54,487 nt of DNA from Bifidobacterium sp. N4G05 (GCF_002742445.1 NZ_NJNQ01000009.1:1-54487); one strand, 5' to 3'. Positions 16,987 to 26,000 are shown, counted from the stretch's first letter. Numbers and translations: made by a program. Notes: generated from the sequence alone by a model not told the origin.

Positions 16987-19443
16987 TTACTCAGCTTGCC
17001 TCGGGACGGCTTCGGGCAATGAAGTGCCCATGGTTTCGAGGCGCATGAGGAACTCGTTGGCACTCATGGCGTTGCTCAACAGTGTGCCCTCCGCAAGCGT
17101 GCCTCCGATGGAACGGATGAACTCAACCTGATCCAAGGACTCCACGCCATCGAACACCACATAGAACGCATCGCTGTCGCGCGAAATATCCAACGTGCGC
17201 TGCATGATCTGCTTCGCGCGAGGCGTATGGAAATCGCGAACCACCGTCTTGTCGAATCGTGCGAAATCCAACGGAAGATGCGCGAACGCAGCAACCTCCG
17301 AATACGTGGTGCCAGCATTGGTCAAACCCAACTCGACGTTCGACAAAGCGGCAAGATCGGCAACCTCATCATCAACTTCATCATGCGCCACATGAATGGC
17401 ATGCGATCCCAACTGCAGACCGAAACGCAGCTGTGGCTGCTCATGAGTCAACTGCTCCAAGCGCTCGTGGAAGATGGATGCGCCTAATTCCGAACCATTC
17501 ATGCAAATGTCCACAATATCCAATTCGGGTGCCACCTTGCGGAACGCGGTCATGTCTTTCACGCAGGTTTCCAGCACGTCGAGCGTCAGCTGCACGCTCA
17601 TGTTGAGACGATGCGCTTCAGCCGTTACGAAATACGGTGCCAGCGTACGGCCCTTCGCGTCATGCACGCGCACAATCGTATCCAGCGAAGTGATACGTTT
17701 CGTATTCACATCGAAAATCGGCTGGTAGAGCACGGAAATCGTGTTGTCTTCGATCGCATGACGAAGCACGTCGGAAGCGTTGAAATAGTCTCCCGAACCA
17801 TTCTGCGCGGCGAGCGTGGACGTCATGCCGTCGACTACGGGCAGATTGGAGCTCTCCGACTCGTAGATGTGCGCGCTCGCATCGGCAAGCAGCACGGCGA
17901 ACCCGTCCGTCGCGTTCGAGAACGAAATGCTGCTCGACACGTCCACGGAAACCTCGCCTTCTTCGGTATACACCGGCATGACGGCAAGATTGCGCATGCG
18001 TGTGGCCAACTCCTCCACACCACTGGTTGACGTCACATCGGTTACGATCATGGCGAATTCCGCGCCGTTCACGCGCGAAAGCGTGGCGTTTTCCGGCAGC
18101 AGCTGGCTTAAACGCATGCCCACGGATCGCAGCACGGCATTGCCGATTTTGCGTCCATAATGTTCGTTGACGGTGCGCAAATGCTCCACGCTGAAATACA
18201 CCACGGCAACCAGATTATGCACATTCTCGGTTTGCAGGCTCTTCAAATGCCCGATGAACGCACGATACGTGAGTGCTCCAGTCAGCGTATCCGTTTCCGA
18301 TTCGGTGCGCAGCAGCGTCACTTCCTTGTTCACGCGTAACGATTCAGTAAGTATTTCGCCGCAGGTGAGCAATATCGTCTCGTCGGTCGACATGAACGGA
18401 CGATTCCAAATACTGCGTTCCGTCGCGAGATAATACTGTCGCGAGCCGGTGGAAATAGGCGCGGAATAGCGGTAGGAATACCCTCTTTTATCAAGATTGT
18501 TTGCATTGCTGATGAAACAGCGCATGCGGGTGAGACCACGATTAATGCGTCTTGCCACGGTCTCTTCCGGAACTTGATTCGGCAACGGCAGCGCGTCACT
18601 CACATTCGCTATGCATTTCAACGCACTTCGGGATCGCGCGAGCCGGCTCATCGTATCGACCGTCATCAGCAACAGCGAGCAGGCGATCAGTGCCAGCATG
18701 AACACGGAAAGCACGGTGGCAGTATCCGAGCCAATATTGGCGAACTCCAGAATTTCGGGAATCCACACAATCGCCATCAAATCAGCCAAAGCCATGGCAA
18801 GAATGTGAGATAGCGAATACTCGTGCATGGCTTTACGAATCGGAATTTGTACAAAAAAGAACGTTACAATATCACAAATCAATCGAATAATCGGCACTGC
18901 AGCAGTCATAATCAGTAATGGCAGCAACCAATGCTGAAATTGATAAGGATTAATCGCAGCATTGACGGAATTCTGTCTGATAATAATCGACAGTACGTGA
19001 GAAGTATTCGCAAATAATATTTTGATCAGTGGGATTGGCGCAAGTGTGGTTCCGGCGTGAAGAATGCCGATTTTCAGACTGCGTGCGGTGATGATCGACG
19101 TGATGATGGTAACGATGATCAGGAACATGGCCACGTTGGGGAAATAGCCGGTTACCAGCAGTATGACGGTCAACGGTGGCAGCACGGTGTGTTCGGCGGC
19201 AACGCGATACGACGAACGCTTTTTGTGGTAGATCAGGCACAGCAGAAAACACAGCGACCATATGCAGATGCGCGCAGGGTCTTCCATAAGTTGCTGCACG
19301 CCTTCCTGCGCATGGAATGCGATTGCGGCCGCAATGCACAACGCATAGATGATGGCCAGAATGGTGATTCTGGCTGGTTTTCTGATACCGTCTTTTGGCT
19401 GGCTGCTGTTGATTGCCTGATGCTTTGATTGCTTCGATGTCAT
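16987..19443 (-). CDS. Membrane GGDEF-EAL tandem protein with degenerate active sites
   Basis: 818 residues. About seven or eight hydrophobic segments fill residues 25-262, followed by a linker region (263-380), a GGDEF-type domain (about 384-530, starting TDTLTGALTYRAF) and an EAL-type domain (about 555-805, starting VLYQPIFD). The signature loop, normally GG(D/E)EF, reads VNGAEF (458-463), and the EAL signature is replaced by SLDTIVRV (586-593). Both catalytic sites are therefore probably dead, leaving a binding or scaffold role, perhaps a cyclic dinucleotide or GTP sensor. The gene lies 98 bases after the GH18-like gene on the same strand and is divergent from the GT2 synthase, which suggests control of polysaccharide synthesis (inference). 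Confidence 0.85.
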   Translation of the reverse strand: MTSKQSKHQAINSSQPKDGIRKPARITILAIIYALCIAAAIAFHAQEGVQQLMEDPARICIWSLCFLLCLIYHKKRSSYRVAAEHTVLPPLTVILLVTGYFPNVAMFLIIVTIITSIITARSLKIGILHAGTTLAPIPLIKILFANTSHVLSIIIRQNSVNAAINPYQFQHWLLPLLIMTAAVPIIRLICDIVTFFFVQIPIRKAMHEYSLSHILAMALADLMAIVWIPEILEFANIGSDTATVLSVFMLALIACSLLLMTVDTMSRLARSRSALKCIANVSDALPLPNQVPEETVARRINRGLTRMRCFISNANNLDKRGYSYRYSAPISTGSRQYYLATERSIWNRPFMSTDETILLTCGEILTESLRVNKEVTLLRTESETDTLTGALTYRAFIGHLKSLQTENVHNLVAVVYFSVEHLRTVNEHYGRKIGNAVLRSVGMRLSQLLPENATLSRVNGAEFAMIVTDVTSTSGVEELATRMRNLAVMPVYTEEGEVSVDVSSSISFSNATDGFAVLLADASAHIYESESSNLPVVDGMTSTLAAQNGSGDYFNASDVLRHAIEDNTISVLYQPIFDVNTKRITSLDTIVRVHDAKGRTLAPYFVTAEAHRLNMSVQLTLDVLETCVKDMTAFRKVAPELDIVDICMNGSELGASIFHERLEQLTHEQPQLRFGLQLGSHAIHVAHDEVDDEVADLAALSNVELGLTNAGTTYSEVAAFAHLPLDFARFDKTVVRDFHTPRAKQIMQRTLDISRDSDAFYVVFDGVESLDQVEFIRSIGGTLAEGTLLSNAMSANEFLMRLETMGTSLPEAVPRQAE

Positions 19444-19541
19444 GATTGCCTGATTTCGTTCCCTTGTTTCACGTTGCTTCTTGCTGAAGAAGTGACGTCT
19501 GCCTGCCTATGTCTGCTTGTGCTTGCTTGCGTTGCCGCCGG

Positions 19542-20855
19542 CTACAGCACCGGTCCGATAATGCGCCACGGTGCGTTCGTGCCTTCCTCGGCGCTGTCCG
19601 GCTGCTCGTTTTCGTTGTTGCCCAACGATTCGTAGATATCGCCGTTCCAGATCACCTTGTCGCCTTGCTTGTACAGTACGTCTGGCTCCCATGTGGGGTA
19701 GGCCTGCTGCGAGGAATTCCAACGTGCATTGTCGAAATCGACGAGCGTGCCCGGTGTGCCTCGGAAGCCCGAGCCCAAGGTGGTGGCGAATTCGCCGTCC
19801 GTCTGTTTCATGCCGCTGCAGAATGTTTTGAGCGTGTTTGTGTTCGTATAGTTTTCGCCGCATTGCTGGTCGCGATTCAGCGACCACATGCTTAAGTGGC
19901 CCAGGCTTGTTTCTAGTGCGAACGTGTTGATTTCGCGCGCATTGTCGAGCGTGAAATACTCGTTTTTGGTGTCGTTCTGGCCGATGAGCACGGTGGCTCC
20001 CAGCAGTTCCCAGATCTGATGGTCGCTGAAGAGTTTGCCGCGACTGTACAGCAAGGTTTTGTATTGCGCGTGGGCCGCGTTCAATGAGCTTTTGATTAGG
20101 GTGGATTGTGTGATTGACGTGGATGCCACGTTGAAATCCATGGTCATGAGATTCACGGTGGAAAGCGTTACGCCAGCGTCCAGAAACGCATTCACGGTTT
20201 GCATTCCTTGCATTGTAAGGCCTTTCGCGTCAGCTGGAAGCGTCAGGCTGATGATCAGATCGTGACTGGTATCGTCTTTTCCTTTATTTTTCGCTTTTTC
20301 ATTGGCGATGAGTTTTGCCACGGCTTGCGCTCGCCGGGTTGCAGTTTCGCTGTAGCCGTCGAGATTCTTGTTTTCGATATCGAAGTCGAGCGAGGTGATG
20401 TGATAGCGGTCGATCACCTGCTGGTATGCGTCGGCAAGCGCGTCGACGTCAGTGCATGCGGCGGCCAGTTCGGTACCGTTCTGGCCTCCGAAGCTGACGG
20501 TTACCGTGCGGTCGGTTTTGTAGGTTTGCGCGATACGGCTGTCAAGATCAAGCGTGGAGGCTGCCTCGTCGAGCGTGTAGTAGCCGCCCCAACTGGGCTG
20601 GCAGCCGTCGCCGGCGGTGATGAAACCGAGGGACACATTCCGGTAGACGTTGCCTACCTTGGATTCAAACTCGTATGAGGGTGTTGCGGTCACGTCCACA
20701 TAGCCGCCGAACCAGGGTTCCGGCAATTTCTTAGCCGCCGTTCGCGTGAAGGTGATCCACGACCATGTGCCGGCAGCAACGAGCGCGATGCACAGTATCG
20801 CTATGAACAATCGGAGGAAGGAAAATCGCCTTCCCGGAAACAAGGGTTTCATCAT
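19542..20855 (-). CDS. Membrane-anchored GH18-like protein with C-terminal chitin-binding-type module
   Basis: 437 residues. One N-terminal signal-anchor (about 13-36, LRLFIAILCIALVAAG) places the rest outside the cell. The GH18 barrel shows SFGGQNG (121-127) and the catalytic segment SLDFDIE (D157, D159, E161); the first Asp and Gly of the usual DGxDxDxE are Thr and Ser, as I recall in PF-ChiA-like members. The last 50 or so residues (YPTWEPDVLYKQGDKVIWNG...) match the CBM5/12 fold with its conserved aromatics. Two ATGs in tandem follow GAAAGGGA; either could start. It may trim or bind the glycan made by the divergent GT2 synthase, or act on external chitin-like glycans. Confidence 0.82.
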   Translation of the reverse strand: MMKPLFPGRRFSFLRLFIAILCIALVAAGTWSWITFTRTAAKKLPEPWFGGYVDVTATPSYEFESKVGNVYRNVSLGFITAGDGCQPSWGGYYTLDEAASTLDLDSRIAQTYKTDRTVTVSFGGQNGTELAAACTDVDALADAYQQVIDRYHITSLDFDIENKNLDGYSETATRRAQAVAKLIANEKAKNKGKDDTSHDLIISLTLPADAKGLTMQGMQTVNAFLDAGVTLSTVNLMTMDFNVASTSITQSTLIKSSLNAAHAQYKTLLYSRGKLFSDHQIWELLGATVLIGQNDTKNEYFTLDNAREINTFALETSLGHLSMWSLNRDQQCGENYTNTNTLKTFCSGMKQTDGEFATTLGSGFRGTPGTLVDFDNARWNSSQQAYPTWEPDVLYKQGDKVIWNGDIYESLGNNENEQPDSAEEGTNAPWRIIGPVL

Positions 20856-21106
20856 TCCCTTTCATCAAGAATCGTCAAGCTACCATGCCGATGGGGGCAT
20901 CGGGTGGTCGAGCGGGCTATGCCCCGCTTGGCTTCAGTGCGCAGGCGGGTGATTTTACGGGGGATTGGGTATTCCTCTCGTGCGCTGGCTCTCTTATATC
21001 TTGCTAACAGTAAGGGAGTGTAGTATGTGGCTGGTACGAAGATTTTAGGCAGTGATGTATGTTTTTGCGTCGATGAGGCGGCGCCGGCAATTCAAAGGGG
21101 TTTGAG
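20856..21106. other. Divergent promoter region of GH18-like and GT2 genes
   Basis: 251 bases between divergent starts. No gene seen. It contains GC-rich dyads (GGGGCATCGGG / CCCCGCTTGGC area near 20890-20930) and the AAAGGGG ribosome site for the GTG start of the GT2 gene. No near-consensus promoter could be fixed by eye. Confidence 0.5.
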
Positions 21107-23356
21107 GTGGCAAGAATAGGGGATGCTGAAGGTGGTGATCGCAAATATCAGTGGGGAGCGGAAACTTCCACACAACCGCTTGCGATTATGCATGGCAAGC
21201 CTTCGCCGACGCGCGTTGTGCTCGGTTACGTTGCCATCATCTGCACGGTTATTTCATGGCTTATCTACATGATCACGATGATTTTGTCATTGTTCGTCAA
21301 CAATCCTTCGCTCACGTTACGTTTCGTGGTTGAAGGCGTGCTGTACATGACGATTGTGACCACGCTGATTTTCAGTGCGCTCGTCTATCTGGTCACACGG
21401 CAGGGCGCGCTATATCGCTTCATCCGACATGAACGCGTGCCTCGGGCGATGCTCGACGACCATTTCGCACATAACTACAACAAAGGCATCACCGTACTGA
21501 TCCCATCGTATGTGGAACAGCCGAAAGTTGTCGAAAAAACAATCTGGTCGGCGGCATTGCAGGAATTTCCCGACCTTGCAGTCGTACTCCTAATCGACGA
21601 TCCTCCGCATCCTAAAAATGATGAGGCGCGAGCGATTCTCAAAGCAAGCCGCGAACTCATGCCGAAAGTATTAGCCGAATTGGCGGCACCTGCGGAACGT
21701 TTCACAAAAGCGCGCGACGAAACCGCTGCGGCGCTCGCCGATCAGATGGACGCAAGGCGTAGCGTGGTCGCACGCTGTGCAGAAGACTATCGTGCGGCCG
21801 CGCAATGGTTGGAGCATAAGGCCGACACATGGCTGGTCGAAGATCATACCGACGATTTCTTCTGCAATCAGGTATTGCGCGGTCTTGCACGCGACCTGCG
21901 TTTGACGGAACAGGCGTTGAACGAATCGATCACATTGCAGCAGCATGTCGACGCGAATCGCATTCTGCAACTGTACGAACGTTTGGTGCGTATCTTCATC
22001 GCAAAAGGATGGTCTTTCGAACGCAAGCTGTACGCATCGACCTCCCGCGAAGGCAACAAGGCCATGAATCTGAATTCCTTCATCGGATTGATGGGACACT
22101 CGCTCAAACGTGTGGAAACTTCCGATGGGGTGATTTTGCGTGACGTGCGTGAGGGCGAATCTCCGGATTTCGTGATGCGCAATTCCGAATATGTGCTGAC
22201 ATTGGACGCTGATTCCATGCTGTTGCGCGACTACTGCCTGCGTTTGGTGTACCAGATGGAACAGCCGGGCAATGAGCGCGTGGCCGTGATTCAGACTCCG
22301 TATTCCTCGTATCGTGGTGCGCCGACGCGAATCGAACGTATTGCGGCCGCCACCACTGACATTCAGCATATGCTGCACCAGGGCATGACGTACTATGATG
22401 CCACGTTCTGGGTGGGTGCGAATGCGGTGATCCGCAAGGCCGCGCTTGACGATATTTGCGTGGTTTCGACCGAGGGCACGCGTACGGTGAAAACGTATAT
22501 TCAGGATCGTACGGTAATCGAAGACACCGAATCCAGTATTGATTTGGGCTATTTCGGCTGGCATTTGGTCAATTATCCGGAGCGGTTGAGCTATAGCGCG
22601 ACCCCGCCAGATTTCGGCTCGCTGGTGGTGCAGCGGCGGCGTTGGGCGAACGGTGGTCTGCTGATCATCGGCAAATTCTTCCGCATTGTGCATGCGCGGC
22701 ATCAGCAGGGCAATGATGTGAAGCTGGGCGAGTGGGCGTTGCGCGTGAACTACATGGCGTCCATCGCATGGTCGAGCTTCGGCTTGATGTTCCTGTTGGC
22801 GTATCCGTTCGATCAGCGGTTGCTGAGCCCATGGGTGGTGTTCGCTTCGTTGCCGTATTTTGCCACCATGTCGAGCGATTTGAAGCGTAACGGGTATAAG
22901 CGTTCTGATATTTTCCGTATTTACGGTTTCAATATTGTGCTGTTGACGGTGAATCTTTCCGGTACGCTCAAGTCGATTCAGCAGGGCATGACGAATACGA
23001 AGATTCCGTTCGCGCGTACGCCGAAAGTCAATAATCGTACCGCTTCTCCGGCCTTGTATGTGACGATGCCGTGGGTGATCATTATTTATTCGTGCATGGT
23101 GTTCTATGCCGATACGTTTTCGCATAATTGGGGTAACGCGGTGTTCGCCGGATTCAATGCGATCGTGACGTTCTGGGCGCTGACCGCGTATATCGGCATC
23201 TGGCATTCCGTGCAAGACATGGTGGTTGGCCTGATTCGCTGGTTCTTCGTACCGATCAAGGAACCGCAGCAGGAAGCGGTCCGCAAGAAGGCCTCCTGGC
23301 GTGACGCCCTCTACTTCGGTGACCGCCAAATGATCTACGAGTCCCGCCCGCTCTAG
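21107..23356 (+). CDS. Processive family 2 glycosyltransferase (cellulose/chitin/hyaluronan synthase-like)
   Basis: 749 residues, membrane protein with two N-terminal spans (about 37-62 and 74-96) and about four C-terminal ones. All hallmarks of processive GT2 synthases are present: D164-D165 in LIDDPP, DAD at 367-369, ED at 472-473, and QRRRW at 509-513 at the polymer exit. Between the first Asp and DAD there is an unusual insert of about 150 helical, charged residues (175-300). No PilZ domain is present. GTG start with AAAGGGG. It should polymerise a beta-linked glycan and push it through the membrane; product unknown. The divergent GH18-like and GGDEF/EAL genes are plausible partners. Confidence 0.88.
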   Translation: MARIGDAEGGDRKYQWGAETSTQPLAIMHGKPSPTRVVLGYVAIICTVISWLIYMITMILSLFVNNPSLTLRFVVEGVLYMTIVTTLIFSALVYLVTRQGALYRFIRHERVPRAMLDDHFAHNYNKGITVLIPSYVEQPKVVEKTIWSAALQEFPDLAVVLLIDDPPHPKNDEARAILKASRELMPKVLAELAAPAERFTKARDETAAALADQMDARRSVVARCAEDYRAAAQWLEHKADTWLVEDHTDDFFCNQVLRGLARDLRLTEQALNESITLQQHVDANRILQLYERLVRIFIAKGWSFERKLYASTSREGNKAMNLNSFIGLMGHSLKRVETSDGVILRDVREGESPDFVMRNSEYVLTLDADSMLLRDYCLRLVYQMEQPGNERVAVIQTPYSSYRGAPTRIERIAAATTDIQHMLHQGMTYYDATFWVGANAVIRKAALDDICVVSTEGTRTVKTYIQDRTVIEDTESSIDLGYFGWHLVNYPERLSYSATPPDFGSLVVQRRRWANGGLLIIGKFFRIVHARHQQGNDVKLGEWALRVNYMASIAWSSFGLMFLLAYPFDQRLLSPWVVFASLPYFATMSSDLKRNGYKRSDIFRIYGFNIVLLTVNLSGTLKSIQQGMTNTKIPFARTPKVNNRTASPALYVTMPWVIIIYSCMVFYADTFSHNWGNAVFAGFNAIVTFWALTAYIGIWHSVQDMVVGLIRWFFVPIKEPQQEAVRKKASWRDALYFGDRQMIYESRPL

Positions 23357-23491
23357 CGCGCTCCCCGTGTCTGTCTGCACTTTCTTCAGGTTTAAAAAGC
23401 CGTGTAGCAGAAAATCTTGTCACGTGTTTGAGCCAAATCTCCGTGAGGCACTGTTGTGGGTGCCGTAAAGTAGCGGGAAAAGGGGTTTCTT

Positions 23492-24673
23492 ATGACTCGA
23501 GATAACGATTGGAGTACCATGCAAAACAGCTCACGTCACGATATGCAGGTTGATTCGTTGGGCACGTTCGCCGCGCGCAATCCGCTGGACTCGCTTGCGG
23601 TTACAGCGCCGGGTCGTACGCGTTGTGTGAACGCCGAGAATCCCACAGGCGGCAAAGGCACGGCCGCGACCGCAGCCAGTGCACTTGGCCCGTCGCGCAA
23701 GGGCAGTCCGTGCATTCAAACCGTGAAAGCAGGGGAGAGCGTCACACTGATGGATGTGGACGGTCCAGGCGTGATCCGCCATATTTGGATGACCGTCACC
23801 GATCGCACGTCGCCTACCGGCCCAAACGTGCTTCGTAACCTGATCTTGGAATTCTACTGGGATGGCGAGGAAACCCCGTCCGTGCAATGCCCGATCGGCG
23901 ACTTCTTCTGCTGCGGCCACGCGCAGGCCTGCCGAGTCAATTCGATGCCGGTGGTGGTCGTACCCAATCGCGGTTTCAACTGTTACTTCTCCATGCCGTT
24001 CGAACATGCGCGCATCGTGCTCCGCAACGATCACAATGAAGACGTTCCCGCGTTCTTCTACCAGATCGACTACACCGAATATGACTCGCTTCCGGTCGAC
24101 ACCATGCGTTTCCATGCGCAGTGGCGTCGCGAGCGTGTCACCGAACTTGCCCGCGACTATGTGGTGCTCGACGGCGTGCACGGTCGCGGCGCGTATATCG
24201 GCACGTATCTGGCGCTCACCGCGTTGGAAAGCCGCTGGTGGGGCGAGGGTGAAGTCAAAATGTACATCGATGGAGACGACCGGTACCCTACATGGTGCAG
24301 TACTGGTGCCGAGGATTATTTCGGTGGTGCGTGGAGTTTCGCTGATTTCGACGAGCACGGGCACATGTATGAGCAGACGTTCTGCGCGCCGTACGTCGGA
24401 TTCCCGTTCTACTCACAGCGTCTCGCCTCGCATCGCGAAAGCGCGTATTGGGATGTGAATACGCCGGTGACCCGCGGATTGTATCGCTGGCACATTCCCG
24501 ATCCGATTTATTTCGAACATGATTTGCGTGTGGAATGGCAGCAGATCGGTACTGAGGAGGGCGGCAATTTCGAGCGTCAGGACGACGTCGCTTCCGTCGC
24601 ATACTGGTATCAGCTCGAGCCGCATGCTCCGTTCGATCCGATTGGCGATCGCCATTTCCGTCAGCCCCGCTGA
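23492..24673 (+). CDS. GH172 (DUF2961) glycoside hydrolase
   Basis: 393 residues, no signal peptide. It belongs to the former DUF2961 family, now GH172, whose founding member is the difructose dianhydride I synthase/hydrolase from B. dentium; other members are alpha-D-arabinofuranosidases. Signature stretches include GPGVIRHIWMT, PIGDFFCCGHA, NRGFNCYFSMPF and WCSTGAEDYFGGAW. E274 in GAED and E294 in MYEQTF are the likely catalytic pair, judged by position. ATG at 23492 follows AAAAGGGG; an ATG at 23519 after GGAG is an alternative. It is 135 bases after the GT2 gene, with no promoter or terminator fixed between. Substrate is probably a fructofuranose or arabinofuranose compound. Confidence 0.85.
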   Translation: MTRDNDWSTMQNSSRHDMQVDSLGTFAARNPLDSLAVTAPGRTRCVNAENPTGGKGTAATAASALGPSRKGSPCIQTVKAGESVTLMDVDGPGVIRHIWMTVTDRTSPTGPNVLRNLILEFYWDGEETPSVQCPIGDFFCCGHAQACRVNSMPVVVVPNRGFNCYFSMPFEHARIVLRNDHNEDVPAFFYQIDYTEYDSLPVDTMRFHAQWRRERVTELARDYVVLDGVHGRGAYIGTYLALTALESRWWGEGEVKMYIDGDDRYPTWCSTGAEDYFGGAWSFADFDEHGHMYEQTFCAPYVGFPFYSQRLASHRESAYWDVNTPVTRGLYRWHIPDPIYFEHDLRVEWQQIGTEEGGNFERQDDVASVAYWYQLEPHAPFDPIGDRHFRQPR

Positions 24674-24678
24674 TTTTC

Positions 24679-24723
24679 GCCCCCGAACTTACGATTTTCG
24701 GTCTATCCGGTCAGTTCGGGGGC
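24679..24723. terminator. Terminator-like stem-loop after GH172 gene
   Basis: GCCCCCGAACT (24679-24689) pairs perfectly with AGTTCGGGGGC (24713-24723). It lies just after the stop codon. No strong U-run follows. Confidence 0.7.
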
Positions 24724-24729
24724 GTTGTG

Positions 24730-24848
24730 CTGTCTGCACGACTTGCGTTCTGTGCCTGCACAACTCGGGTTTTAACCCAATTTTGTGGGTTGTGCAGACG
24801 CGGGGTGTGGGTTGTGCAGACGGGAAATGCGACTTGTGCAGACGGGAT
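24730..24848. repeat. Cluster of TTGTGCAGACGG-type short repeats
   Basis: Three direct copies of TGTGCAGACG (about 24790, 24814 and 24836, spaced 22-24 bases) face two inverted relatives (GTCTGCACGACTTG near 24733; CTGCACAACTCGGG near 24757). A looser copy (AATTGTGCAGTCGGGA) lies near 25786 on the far side of the esterase gene. Function unknown. Confidence 0.6.
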
Positions 24849-24875
24849 TAGATGTCGCAACGCCTGCTGTGCCGA

Positions 24876-25697
24876 TTATCGTGCGAACGTTCTGCGCATC
24901 CACGCAACAGCCAGTTGTGTCCAGATCTGCATGCTTGGTTCGATGCCGTTGACGCCCTGCCATGCGGTTTCCGCAGTGCCCAACGACAGTCCGTGACCGC
25001 CGTTCGGGAACAGGTGCGCCTCCACACTGACGCCAGCCTTCTTGCAGGCGTCGATCAGCATCAGTGTGTTCTCATATGGCACGACTTCGTCGGGAACGGT
25101 GTGCCATACGAACACCGGCGGTGTTTTGGTGTCAATATGGCGTTCGATCGACACGGATTCGAGCGCTTCCGGATCGTTGCGTCGCTCGCCAAGCAGCGAG
25201 TCGAAACTGCCGCGATGGGCGAGTGGACCAGACGTAATTACAGGATAGGCGAGCATCAAACCGTTCGGGCGCACCGCATCCGGGTCATAGCCATGTGCCT
25301 CAAGCACGTCATCGCTGGTGGACGTGGCGAGATTCGCAGCCAGATGACCACCTGCGGAAAAACCGATTACAGCAATCGCATCCGGATCGACATGCCACTC
25401 GGTGGCATGCTCACGAATCATTGTCATCGCATCGGCAGCTTCCAACAGCGCAACTGGAAAAACGGAAGGTTTTACCGAATATCGCAGCACAAAAGCGTTG
25501 AAACCGGCCGCAAGGAACTGCATCGCAATCGGCTCCGCTTCGCGATCGGATGTCATTTCGTAGCCGCCGCCCGGAATCACGAGAACGGACGGACGTACAC
25601 GATCGGAAACGATTTCTTCACTGTTGTCAAGGCAATATCCGACGAATTTCGCTGCGCTGCCGTCGATGCCGGAAATTTCTTGTTCAAAATATTTCAT
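24876..25697 (-). CDS. Alpha/beta-hydrolase, esterase/lipase-like
   Basis: 273 residues, cytoplasmic. It has the alpha/beta-hydrolase pattern: oxyanion segment VIPGGGYEMTS (about 40-50), nucleophile elbow GFSAGG with S114, a late Asp in TVPDEVVPYE and the His in GGHGLSLG. This arrangement is common in bacterial acetylesterases (including carbohydrate acetyl-esterases) of sugar-utilisation regions. It stands alone on the minus strand between the GH172 gene and a degenerate ATPase relic. The start ATG at 25697 follows a poor ribosome site on the minus strand. Deacetylation of sugars is plausible but not shown. Confidence 0.85.
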   Translation of the reverse strand: MKYFEQEISGIDGSAAKFVGYCLDNSEEIVSDRVRPSVLVIPGGGYEMTSDREAEPIAMQFLAAGFNAFVLRYSVKPSVFPVALLEAADAMTMIREHATEWHVDPDAIAVIGFSAGGHLAANLATSTSDDVLEAHGYDPDAVRPNGLMLAYPVITSGPLAHRGSFDSLLGERRNDPEALESVSIERHIDTKTPPVFVWHTVPDEVVPYENTLMLIDACKKAGVSVEAHLFPNGGHGLSLGTAETAWQGVNGIEPSMQIWTQLAVAWMRRTFAR

Positions 25698-25808
25698 ATA
25701 TCCATCATAGGTGGAACACGGCGCACGCTATGCAGGAACTATTTGGTCCCGCTATTTTTCGTACCTTGTGATCCGTGGGCGCAAATTGTGCAGTCGGGAG
25801 AGTGCGTC

Positions 25809-26000
25809 TTACGCGAGCAGCCAGTCGAGAATGTTGCGGTGTTGAATGTCTTGGCAGTCGCCGAGTCCGATGATATCCAAGGTGAGCTGCGTGATGTACG
25901 GGAGTCCTCCATACGTGAGATACCGGTCGAACAGCGCATTGTTGTTCGCAGTCGATTACAATGCATTCCGATATTCCAAGAAAGACAGCGGCAGGCCGTC
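25809..26000 (-). pseudogene. Relic of an AAA (DUF4143-type) ATPase
   Basis: Reading the minus strand in one frame gives LPLSFLEYRNAL, an in-frame stop, then NNNALFDRYLTYGGLPYITQL and a short tail ending LDWLLA-stop. LPLSF-EY followed by F-RYL-YGGLP is the characteristic junction of the AAA_14/DUF4143 ATPase family. The N-terminal ATPase core and most of the C-terminal domain are missing, and one stop codon interrupts the fragment, so this is a remnant. The reading frame continues upstream to about 26080, without recognisable family similarity. Identification rests on recalled family motifs. Confidence 0.6.
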
